From Clostridiales bacterium (GTDB taxonomy: Bacteria; Bacillota_A; Clostridia; Christensenellales; Aristaeellaceae), in NCBI GenBank assembly GCA_024684665.1, contig JAIKWN010000107.1, positions 1 to 16,128 on the forward strand: a stretch of 16,128 bases of DNA, given 5' to 3'. This document shows, in pieces, positions 1-6,259 of the stretch. A model generated the notes under the pieces. That model was not told the DNA's origin, did not search any database, and saw nothing but the letters and a program-made list of their open reading frames with translations. Numbering within the stretch: the first letter of the stretch is position 1; the number at the start of each line of letters is the position of its first letter. A program made the translations under genes and the position numbers.

Positions 1-212
1 TTCGGGAACTTCTCTCGGAAAGCCTCGACCTTCACAGAATCGGGATCATAGACAAAGGCGACATCCGCACCCGCCTCCGAAAGTCCGTTGCACATTCCGT
101 AAATATGCCCGTGATCGAGGCCGACCGCGGCAACGGGGAACTCACCGGGCTTGCAAATAGGGCGCGCTTTTCCCTTCGGTGCGTAGGTCGCACCGTCTTT
201 TTTCTCCTGCAT
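1..212 (-). CDS. Gfo/Idh/MocA-family NAD(P)-dependent oxidoreductase, N-terminal part only
   Basis: Only the first 70 or so residues lie in the window; the gene continues past the left edge. Read on the minus strand from ATG at 212, it begins with about 23 polar residues and then a Rossmann strand-turn-helix, FPVAAVGLDHGHIYGMCNGL, followed by a second strand ending in an acidic turn (VAFVYDPD). This is the NAD(P)-binding start of Gfo/Idh/MocA dehydrogenases, which oxidise or reduce sugars, polyols and sugar acids in the cytoplasm. The usual GxGxxG is replaced by GLDHGH, a variant seen in part of this family. A clear AGGAGG lies 8-9 nt before the ATG. It follows dctM by 18 nt, so it is probably the fourth gene of the TRAP operon and may act on the imported substrate. 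The substrate cannot be named. Confidence 0.8.
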   Translation of the reverse strand, partial: MQEKKDGATYAPKGKARPICKPGEFPVAAVGLDHGHIYGMCNGLSEAGADVAFVYDPDSVKVEAFREKFP

Positions 213-230
213 GGTTCCTCCTTCTCACAA

Positions 231-1514
231 TCAGCCGTAAATCAGATTCGGCAGCCCTGTCACGATGGGCGGGAAGATCAGCGCCAGAATCGTGACGACG
301 AGTACGACGACGATATAGGGAAGAAGTGGCTTAACTGCTTTCTCAATCGGCAGCTTCGCGACACCGCAGGAGATAAACAGGAATGTACCAACCGGAGGCG
401 TAATTGCACCAAGCTGCATGATAATCGTCATCGTGACGCCAAACAGGATGGGATCAAACCCCAGTGCGTTGCCGATCTGGAACACTGTAGCCGCAAACAT
501 AGCGATGATTACAGTCGGATCCAGGAACATGCCAAGGATCATGAAAACCGCACAGAGGAATAGAACGACGAGCGCCGGGCTTCCCAACACGTTTACCGCG
601 AAGTTCTGGACTTCCGCCTGGAAATGCAGGCGCACTAGCACGTTCGAGAGTACACCCGCTCCAGCGATCGTCATATAGACCACCGAGGTCGTGATGGCTG
701 AATCCACGAGGATGCCTGGCAGATCGGAAACCTTCAGCGACCGGCTGATGAAAAAGCCGTACACGAGGCCGTACAGCACGGCAAGCACGCCGGATTCCGT
801 CGGTGTCACAATGCCGAAGCAGATGCCCGATAGGATGATGAGCGGCATCAGCAGCGCACCGATGGAATGGAAGGCCGTCGAAAGCAGGTTTCGCACGGAG
901 AACTTCGTCCGCGGGATGTCGTAATGCCGCATGCGGTATTCGAGATACACTACACCCATCTGCAGAAGACCGATGATAATTCCCGGTACGAGACCGCCCA
1001 TGAAGAGGCGCCCGACAGGCATTTCTGTATAGTAGGCATACAGGATGAAGCAGATGGAAGGCGGGATGATCGGTGAAAGCATCGAAGAACCAGCCGTGAC
1101 TGCGACTGCGTAGTCCTTGTCGTAACCCTGTTTTTCCATCGCAGGGATCAGCATGCCGCCAATGGCCGCCGCATCCGCTGCCCCAGAACCCTGGATGCCG
1201 CCGAAGATCATGGAGGTCATGACGTTCACGTGCCCGAGGCCGCCGGGAAGGAAGCCGACAGCGGCGTTCGCAAAGTTCACGAGCTTGTCCGTGATCTTCG
1301 CCCGCATGATGATGTTGCCTGCCGTGACGAAGAACGGGATCGCCAGCAGGGAAAGGCTGTTAATGCTGCCGAACATCTTGATGATCGTCAGCTGCATGGA
1401 GTTCCCGCCCGCCAGGATGAAGATGATGCCGGTAATCAGCAGCGCCATGAAAATCGGGAAGCCGAGGAAGATGAAGGCGAGCAACACAGCGAAAATGAGG
1501 AGCGTCATCAGCAT
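231..1514 (-). CDS. dctM: TRAP transporter large permease subunit (DctM)
   Basis: 427 residues, the usual DctM length, almost all hydrophobic, fitting about 12 membrane segments. Recognisable DctM features are the N-terminal LIFAVLLAFIFLGFPIFMAL segment, the Gly/Ala-rich GSGAADAAAIGGMLIPAM stretch, MLSPIIPPSICFILY, and the C-terminal MQLGAITPPVGTFLF. DctM forms the Na+-driven transport channel with DctQ and receives organic acids or similar ligands from DctP. ATG at 1514 follows an AGGAGGGA site and overlaps the end of dctQ by 7 bases, so the two are translationally coupled. A Gfo/Idh/MocA gene starts 18 nt downstream. The substrate is unknown. Confidence 0.96.
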   Translation of the reverse strand: MLMTLLIFAVLLAFIFLGFPIFMALLITGIIFILAGGNSMQLTIIKMFGSINSLSLLAIPFFVTAGNIIMRAKITDKLVNFANAAVGFLPGGLGHVNVMTSMIFGGIQGSGAADAAAIGGMLIPAMEKQGYDKDYAVAVTAGSSMLSPIIPPSICFILYAYYTEMPVGRLFMGGLVPGIIIGLLQMGVVYLEYRMRHYDIPRTKFSVRNLLSTAFHSIGALLMPLIILSGICFGIVTPTESGVLAVLYGLVYGFFISRSLKVSDLPGILVDSAITTSVVYMTIAGAGVLSNVLVRLHFQAEVQNFAVNVLGSPALVVLFLCAVFMILGMFLDPTVIIAMFAATVFQIGNALGFDPILFGVTMTIIMQLGAITPPVGTFLFISCGVAKLPIEKAVKPLLPYIVVVLVVTILALIFPPIVTGLPNLIYG

Positions 1515-2047
1515 GCTGATCCCTCCTCTCCAGCGGATTCAGAGGCTTTCTTTTTTGAGAAGGGATGACTGCCAAACAGGAAAATCAGAAGATAATCATA
1601 AAACAGATAGCCGCAGCCGACCGGTATGGCCGCATAAAACCATCCGTTAGAAATTCTGATGTTGGTGAGATAGCTTCGTGACTGGCGGATCGTCGTCAGG
1701 ATCCCATAATACACGAGTGCTGCCAGTGTCGCGAGCACCACGAGCTGCGCGATTTTACGCAGGATACGGGTAACCTTCGGCGGAAAGGCACGCTCCGTCA
1801 GGTTTTCCAGGCTGACATGGGAACCTTCCTTGACGCCTAGGCCGGCTGCCAGGAAAGCGATCCAGATGGTGCCCATGCGCATGAGCTCGTCCACCCAGGG
1901 AAATGGTCTGAGGGCAGCAGAGCCTTTTATCAGATAGCGCAGAACTATGTTCATCGTACACATGCTAATGGTTGCCGCGAGAATTACGACCAGCGCTGTG
2001 ACGCGGATGGCATTCAGCACACGGTCGATTTTCCGGAGGGTATTCAC
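1508..2047 (-). CDS. dctQ: TRAP transporter small permease subunit (DctQ)
   Basis: 179 residues with four predicted membrane segments, the standard DctQ layout: about residues 15-35, 60-75, 100-120 and 135-160. The family signature is visible as MNIVLRYL, then PFPWVDELMRMGTIWIAFLA, followed by GVKEGSHVSLENL. DctQ pairs with DctM in the inner membrane. The start is GTG at 2047, chosen because AAGGAGG lies at the right distance just upstream; no better ATG exists. It is separated from dctP by a gap holding a GC hairpin, and its 3' end overlaps dctM. Confidence 0.94.
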   Translation of the reverse strand: MNTLRKIDRVLNAIRVTALVVILAATISMCTMNIVLRYLIKGSAALRPFPWVDELMRMGTIWIAFLAAGLGVKEGSHVSLENLTERAFPPKVTRILRKIAQLVVLATLAALVYYGILTTIRQSRSYLTNIRISNGWFYAAIPVGCGYLFYDYLLIFLFGSHPFSKKKASESAGEEGSAC

Positions 2048-2075
2048 GGAAAGCCTCCTTCTGCCGGAAAGAAAA

Positions 2076-2098
2076 GGGCCCGCGCCCGGCGCGGGCCC
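2076..2098 (-). terminator. Strong GC hairpin between dctP and dctQ
   Basis: A perfect 10-bp stem (GGGCCCGCGC / GCGCGGGCCC) with a 3-nt loop. In the minus-strand transcript it is followed by TTTTCTTT. It sits between dctP and dctQ inside one operon, so partial termination or protection of the dctP 3' end is likely. Either would give more binding protein than permease, as is common for such operons. The exact mode is inferred. Confidence 0.75.
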
Positions 2099-2133
2099 CT
2101 GGAAGACATTGCTTCTTTCGGGTCGATTGGCTT

Positions 2134-3117
2134 TTATTCGATCGAGGTCAGGACTTCATAGAAGGCTTTCCAGTTGTCGCCGCGGGAGAGGTAGTCCTCC
2201 GTCATCGGCGCACAGGCCGCCTTCCAGTCGTCGATATCGGTCATCTCGGTGACGGTAACACCGCTCGCCTTCATCGCTTCGAGCGCTGCGGTCTGGTCTT
2301 CGTCATCCAGTGCTTCCTGATAGGCGACCGCCTCGTCTACGGCCTCGTTCACGACAGCACGCAGATCGTCCGGCAGGCCGTTATACCAGTCGGTGTTGAA
2401 GAAGTAGTACACGCAGGCAATGATGTGGTTGGTAATCGCTAGGTTCTTGGCGTTGTCTTCAAACGCGGAAGCGTGCAGGGAGCTCGGGGAGCCCTCGCAG
2501 CCGTCGCAGGTGCCATTCTGCATCGCGGTGTAGATCTCGTTCCAGTCCATTGTAATGCCCGCCGCGCCAACGCTCTCGAACATGGAGATGTACACGGCGT
2601 TCGGGCCGCGCATGACGAGGTCCTTCATGTCCGCCATGCTCTTTACGGGCTTGGTCGTCAGGATGTCGCGGGCTCCCTGAGACATGCCGCCCAGCGCAGT
2701 AAAGCCGATCGCGTTCACCATCTCGTTCACCTGGGGCAGCGTGGCCTTGAGAACGCGGCGATAATGATCGTTGTCCTTAAAGAGGAAGGGGAACTCGTAG
2801 AGCAGCAGCGGCTCGCATCCCTCATAGGCGCCGGGGCCGGTGCCAGGGGCAGCGACGACCATTTCCAGATCGCCGTACATAGCCATGGCGACCTGCTCTG
2901 CCTGACTGCCCATCTCAGAGCCGAAGTTCGCGGTAGCCTCGATGCGGCCACCGGACTTCTCATTCACGAGCTCCGCGAACTTTGCGAGGCCCTTGCCGAC
3001 CGTGCTGGTCGCTGCGAGGTTGGTAGACGTGCGGAGCTGGAATTCAGCCGCGAGCGCAGAAGACGCAAGGGCAAAACACAGCAGGGCGCACAGGGTCAGG
3101 GCGACGAGCTTTTTCAT
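2134..3117 (-). CDS. dctP: TRAP transporter solute-binding protein (DctP family)
   Basis: 327 residues, a full-length DctP. Residues 1-24 are a signal peptide (MKK, hydrophobic core, ALA cleavage site) with no lipobox Cys, so the mature protein should be a free periplasmic or secreted binding protein. Family features are EFPFLFKDNDHYRRVL, GARDILTTKPVKSMADMKDL, the ligand-carboxylate Arg region (MRGP, R170; usually RVP), and DWNEIYTAMQNGTCDGCEG. The last is normally DGxE; here it carries a Cys pair at 204 and 207, which is unusual. ATG at 3117 follows AAAGGAGG. It is the first gene of the dctPQM-oxidoreductase operon, with its own promoter at 3191-3219. The ligand is not predictable from the sequence. 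Confidence 0.95.
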   Translation of the reverse strand: MKKLVALTLCALLCFALASSALAAEFQLRTSTNLAATSTVGKGLAKFAELVNEKSGGRIEATANFGSEMGSQAEQVAMAMYGDLEMVVAAPGTGPGAYEGCEPLLLYEFPFLFKDNDHYRRVLKATLPQVNEMVNAIGFTALGGMSQGARDILTTKPVKSMADMKDLVMRGPNAVYISMFESVGAAGITMDWNEIYTAMQNGTCDGCEGSPSSLHASAFEDNAKNLAITNHIIACVYYFFNTDWYNGLPDDLRAVVNEAVDEAVAYQEALDDEDQTAALEAMKASGVTVTEMTDIDDWKAACAPMTEDYLSRGDNWKAFYEVLTSIE

Positions 3118-3144
3118 GAAAAACCCTCCTTTGATATGATTTCA

Positions 3145-3157
3145 CGCCGTTCCGGCG
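3145..3157 (-). other. Small hairpin in the dctP 5' UTR
   Basis: CGCCG / CGGCG 5-bp stem with a 3-nt loop, between the promoter and the dctP ribosome binding site. It could stabilise the messenger. It is too short for a riboswitch and has no terminator tail. Confidence 0.35.
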
Positions 3158-3190
3158 GAATAGCAAAACCATACCCCTTAACTCTGTAAA

Positions 3191-3219
3191 ATTTTAACAT
3201 TTCCTAATGAAAAAGTCAA
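3191..3219 (-). promoter_or_regulatory. Sigma70-type promoter for the dctPQM operon
   Basis: On the minus strand, TTGACT (3219-3214), a 17-nt spacer and TAAAAT (3196-3191). This is near consensus with ideal spacing, about 75 nt upstream of the dctP start and in AT-rich intergenic DNA. No operator was recognised beside it. Confidence 0.8.
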
Positions 3220-3284
3220 TTTATAACCCACGAAATGGCAAAATACGCCCCCGCTTTAAACTGCTTTATGAGTGATTCAGAAGG

Positions 3285-3992
3285 TCAGTGCTTCAGACGT
3301 TTGTCGCTCTTTGTGGCGAGCCAGCTGCCGACGCTCTGGAAGAGCTGGACCAGGATGACGAGGACGACGACAGCTGCGTACAGCACGGCGTATTTGTAGC
3401 GCTGATAACCGTAGGTCATCGCGATTTTGCCCAGACCACCGCCGCCGATGGCACCGGACATTGCCGTATAGCCCATGATCGTCGTGATCGCGATCGTGAA
3501 GTTGTTAATGAGACTAGGCACACTCTCCGGCAGCATGACCCTCAGGAGAATCTGCAGGGGCGTTGCACCGATGGACTCAGCCATCTCAATGATGTTTGGA
3601 CTCACCTCCCGGAGACTCCCCTCCACAAGCCGTGCAATGAATGGGAAAGCCGCGATGACCAAGGGTACAATCGAGGCAACGGTGCCCACAGATGTTCCAA
3701 CGATGGCCCGTGTCAGCGGGATCACCATCACCATCAGGATCAGGAAGGGCACGGAGCGCAGGAAATTGATAATGACGTTGATGACCTTCATAATTGGCGC
3801 CGGCAGGGGGGCGATGCCCTTCTCATCGCACGCTACGAGAACCATGCCAAGCGGCAAACCGATAAGGATTGCGAAAAACGTTGCGAGCACAGTCACGTAT
3901 ACTGTGTCCCATGTCGCGGCAAGAAACTCCCGGCGGATGATTTCAATTGCCTCCGCCAGTTTTTCAGGCGTAAACGCAGCGGAAAAACTCAT
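3285..3992 (-). CDS. metI: Methionine ABC transporter permease (MetI)
   Basis: 235 residues with five hydrophobic segments, the usual MetI size. The permease EAA loop that contacts the ATPase is seen at EMAESIGATPLQILLRVMLP, and the MetI-type regions FLRSVPFLILMVMVIPLTR and GYTAMSGAIGGGGLG are intact. It forms the membrane channel of the MetNIQ importer. The ATG at 3992 overlaps the TGA of metN by one base (TGATG), so translation is coupled. It is the last gene of the operon; no clear intrinsic terminator was found between its stop and the dctP promoter. Confidence 0.95.
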   Translation of the reverse strand: MSFSAAFTPEKLAEAIEIIRREFLAATWDTVYVTVLATFFAILIGLPLGMVLVACDEKGIAPLPAPIMKVINVIINFLRSVPFLILMVMVIPLTRAIVGTSVGTVASIVPLVIAAFPFIARLVEGSLREVSPNIIEMAESIGATPLQILLRVMLPESVPSLINNFTIAITTIMGYTAMSGAIGGGGLGKIAMTYGYQRYKYAVLYAAVVVLVILVQLFQSVGSWLATKSDKRLKH

Positions 3993-5053
3993 CAGGCATC
4001 CGCCCCCTCTCCAGAAACATCTCCTTCATCCGATTCCTGCTCTCCGCCGTATGCACCAGTGATCCGCACCTGCACATTCGGGCGTCCAGAAAGATATTTA
4101 ACCGCGGCGGCCAGTTGATCCGGCCCACCGGGTATCTCAAGCAGCATATAACCATACGCCTGGTCCCCGATTGAGCGGATGGAGGCGGTGTGTACACTGG
4201 CCGGGATTCTGAGATCCATAGCCATTTTAGCGAGAAGGGGTTCCCCTGCCGCCTGCGCCCCGTCAAAGCTCAGGCGAATGCGCTGATGTCCGCGTCCGAT
4301 CGCCACCGTGCCATCCGCCATTTCCGGATAGACGAGCGTCTGCGTCGCGGCGGCCTTCGGGTTCGTAAAAACCTCAGCGACCTCACCTTCTTCCACTACG
4401 ACGCCGTTTTCAAGGATAGCCACCCGGTTGCAGATCTCCTGCACCACGCTCATCTGGTGGGTGATTACGATGACGGTGATGCCCATCTTCCGGTTGATAT
4501 CGCGGATCAGTTCCAGAATGGTATGAGTGGTTTTGGGATCCAGCGCGGAGGTGGCCTCGTCGCAGAGCAGAACCTTGGGATCCGTGGCAAGCGCCCGGGC
4601 GATGGCGACGCGCTGCTGCTGCCCGCCGGAGAGCTGCGCCGGATACGCGTTCGCCTTGTCAGGCAGGCCGACGATCCTGAGAAGCTCCCGCGCCCGCTCC
4701 TCCGCGTCTTTCTTCGCCATTCCGGAGAGGGTGAGTGGCAGCATGATGTTTTTAAGGCAGGTGCGCTGCATGAGCAGGTTGAATGACTGGAAAATCATGG
4801 TCACCTGATGCCGGATGGCGCGAAGTTCCCGGTCGGAAAGCTCGCCCAGGTTCTGTCCGTCCAAAATGACCGCGCCCTCCGAGGGGCGTTCCAGCATGTT
4901 GATGCAGCGCACAAGGGTACTCTTCCCCGCGCCGCTCATGCCGATGATACCGTATATGTCGCCGTCATTTACAGTCAGGTTGATATGCTGCAGGGCATCC
5001 ACCCTTCCGTCCGGCGTATCGAAACGCTTTGAAAGGTTGCGAAGTTCAATCAC
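3992..5053 (-). CDS. metN: Methionine ABC transporter ATP-binding protein (MetN) with NIL domain
   Basis: 353 residues from GTG at 5053. That start was chosen because a GGAGGAA site lies 7 nt upstream and translation then begins VIELRNLSKRF, as MetN proteins do; longer readings run back into metQ. Walker A GMSGAGKST (about 38-46), Q-loop FQSFNLL (88-94), signature LSGGQQQ (141-147), Walker B VLLCDE (161-166) and the H-loop His at 199 are all present. Residues about 257-335 form the C-terminal NIL domain, which in MetN binds methionine and inhibits transport when the cell is replete. An acidic tail (EQESDEGDVSGEGADA) follows. It couples ATP hydrolysis to methionine import with MetI and MetQ. 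Confidence 0.95.
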   Translation of the reverse strand: MIELRNLSKRFDTPDGRVDALQHINLTVNDGDIYGIIGMSGAGKSTLVRCINMLERPSEGAVILDGQNLGELSDRELRAIRHQVTMIFQSFNLLMQRTCLKNIMLPLTLSGMAKKDAEERARELLRIVGLPDKANAYPAQLSGGQQQRVAIARALATDPKVLLCDEATSALDPKTTHTILELIRDINRKMGITVIVITHQMSVVQEICNRVAILENGVVVEEGEVAEVFTNPKAAATQTLVYPEMADGTVAIGRGHQRIRLSFDGAQAAGEPLLAKMAMDLRIPASVHTASIRSIGDQAYGYMLLEIPGGPDQLAAAVKYLSGRPNVQVRITGAYGGEQESDEGDVSGEGADA

Positions 5054-5081
5054 AGTACAATTCCTCCAAAACACGCGGAAA

Positions 5082-5105
5082 GCCGGCCGATTCGCATCGG
5101 CCGGC
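5082..5105 (-). other. GC hairpin between metQ and metN
   Basis: A perfect 10-bp stem (GCCGGCCGAT / ATCGGCCGGC) with a 4-nt loop in the 67-nt metQ-metN gap. Only TTT follows on the minus-strand transcript, so it is more likely a 3' stabiliser of metQ mRNA or a weak attenuator than a full terminator. Its position matches the hairpin after dctP. Confidence 0.7.
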
Positions 5106-5120
5106 GAACGCTTCTGTCGA

Positions 5121-5957
5121 TTACTTCCCGAGCGCGGAGAGATCGGCTTGTTTGCCGCCGTAGAGCGCCATGGGCTCCACGTGGATGCCCGCCACATTCA
5201 CGATATGCGTGCCATTCTCCTCGTTGAAGTTGTCCTGATACGGGATATGGGCAAAGTAGTTCGCGTAGATATCGCCACTCTCGAGCGCCGTATTCGGGGT
5301 CACATAGTCGGTAAAGATCTGGATATCGAGGTTGATGTTCTTCTCGGCCAGAATTTCCTTCGCGATCTCCAGCACCTCGGCATGAGGAACCGGCGTTGCA
5401 GCAATGGAGATCGTCGTTCCGGCGAGCGCGGCATAATCGACATCCGGATCATAGCCGTCCGTCGGGTTTTCCACAACTCCGACCACAGAACCGTCCGCGT
5501 ACTTCTCCGCGATGTAATCGACAACCTTCTGGCTGGTCACTGCGGCGACGAGTGCCTTCGTGGCCGGGGCATCCTGATTGCCATCCTTCACGGAAACTAC
5601 GTTCACATAGGGGGAATCCGCAGACTCGATGAGCAGGCTGTCCTTCGCGGGATTAAGACCAGCGTCCAGCGCGTAGTTGTTGTTGATGATGGCATAGTCC
5701 GCGTCCGCTTTGACGTTCGGGACGATGGCGGCTTCCACTTCATAGAACTCGAGGCCGAGGGGGTTTTCAGTGATGTCAGCCACGGTGGCGAGAATTCCCT
5801 TCGACTCATCCAGCTTGATGAAACCGTTCGACTGCAGCAGCAGCAGAGCGCGAGCTTCGTTCGTGGTGTCGTTCGGCACGGCCACGGTCAGGGCCAGGGC
5901 GGAAACGGAAACAATGGCAAGCACAGTGGCAAGGGCCAGTACAAGAATCTTCTTCAT
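5121..5957 (-). CDS. metQ: NlpA/MetQ-family methionine-binding protein with circularly permuted domain order
   Basis: 278 residues. The start is ATG at 5957, preceded by AAGGAGA and giving a normal MKK signal peptide (residues 1-22, ending SALA); a longer in-frame start at 6023 has no usable ribosome binding site. It is the substrate-binding protein of the MetNI importer. Every conserved NlpA block is present but in swapped order. Residues 24-160 match the normal second half (TVAVPNDTTNEARALLLLQ, ITENPLGLEFYEVEA, AIINNNYALDAGL, SPYVNVV). After a linker at about 162-180 (VENPTDGYDPDVDYAALAG), residues 181-278 match the normal first half (PHAEVLEIAKEIL, FTDYVTPNTALESGDIYANY, HIPYQDNF, EPMALYGGK). 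There is no lipobox Cys, unlike typical MetQ lipoproteins. Family assignment is sure; methionine as ligand is inferred from metNI. Confidence 0.92.
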   Translation of the reverse strand: MKKILVLALATVLAIVSVSALALTVAVPNDTTNEARALLLLQSNGFIKLDESKGILATVADITENPLGLEFYEVEAAIVPNVKADADYAIINNNYALDAGLNPAKDSLLIESADSPYVNVVSVKDGNQDAPATKALVAAVTSQKVVDYIAEKYADGSVVGVVENPTDGYDPDVDYAALAGTTISIAATPVPHAEVLEIAKEILAEKNINLDIQIFTDYVTPNTALESGDIYANYFAHIPYQDNFNEENGTHIVNVAGIHVEPMALYGGKQADLSALGK

Positions 5958-6123
5958 AGTGGGTATTCTCCTTTTCTTTTTTGTATTGTGAAGGCTCCAG
6001 TAAAATGACAATTCTGATTCCATCCTTCACATTCGCCGGCTCTGCCGGTTGATCTTCGCAAGTCTTTTGCTGTTCCTCACGGTGCATTCTCCTTCCCGGG
6101 GGAAGTTCCCTCCGACGGGGCGT
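5958..6123 (-). promoter_or_regulatory. Long structured 5' leader of metQNI
   Basis: From the promoter at 6124-6152 the metQ transcript would have about 160 nt of leader. It can form three stems: CTTCC/GGAAG (6092-6105), CCGGC/GCCGG with a 3-nt loop (6036-6048), and GTGAAGG/CCTTCAC (5988-6030), the last just before the ribosome binding site. No SAM-I/S-box, T-box, glycine or other riboswitch core was recognised, and there is no terminator. It may control translation, but that is inference. Confidence 0.4.
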
Positions 6124-6152
6124 ATCTTATCACAGCACCACTTTATAGGCAA
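6124..6152 (-). promoter_or_regulatory. Promoter for metQNI
   Basis: On the minus strand, TTGCCT (6152-6147), a 17-nt spacer and TAAGAT (6129-6124), with an extended -10 TGA immediately before it. It is in the divergent gap with the LysR-type regulator and directly beside the inverted repeats at 6165-6190. Confidence 0.6.
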
Positions 6153-6164
6153 GGACAAGAAAAA

Positions 6165-6190
6165 TATGGTTAGCCATAGGATTCGGCTAT
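6165..6190. promoter_or_regulatory. Probable LysR-type operator in the divergent intergenic region
   Basis: Two overlapping inverted repeats: TATGG-N4-CCATA (6165-6178) and ATAG-N7-CTAT (6176-6190). The second fits the T-N11-A form of LysR-type boxes. The pair lies between the metQ -35 and the regulator's own -35, which it touches. That is the classic placement for repressing the regulator gene and activating the divergent target. Confidence 0.55.
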
Positions 6191-6218
6191 TGCAAACAGG
6201 GAGCGGACACGGTATACT
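6190..6218 (+). promoter_or_regulatory. Promoter for the LysR-type regulator gene
   Basis: TTGCAA (6190-6195), a 17-nt spacer, TATACT (6213-6218). The start of transcription would be near 6225, giving a short leader before AAAGGAG and the ATG at 6260. The -35 overlaps the T-N11-A box. Confidence 0.65.
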
Positions 6219-6259
6219 GTCCCCGCCGGGATAGATGCCCCGCCGAAAGGAGAACGGAG

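Noticed and set aside
5054..5197. Longer metN reading frame starting at 5197
   Set aside because: The added residues are translated from metQ sequence in another frame and look random. GTG at 5053 has a good ribosome binding site and gives the conserved MetN N terminus.
5958..6023. 22-residue N-terminal extension of MetQ from ATG at 6023
   Set aside because: No spaced ribosome binding site. The extension is polar, would spoil the signal peptide and overlaps the leader hairpin.
5958..6123. SAM-I riboswitch or T-box in the metQ leader
   Set aside because: None of the conserved cores (such as the S-box GAGGGA...GGCAACC or the T-box AGGGTGG) is present.
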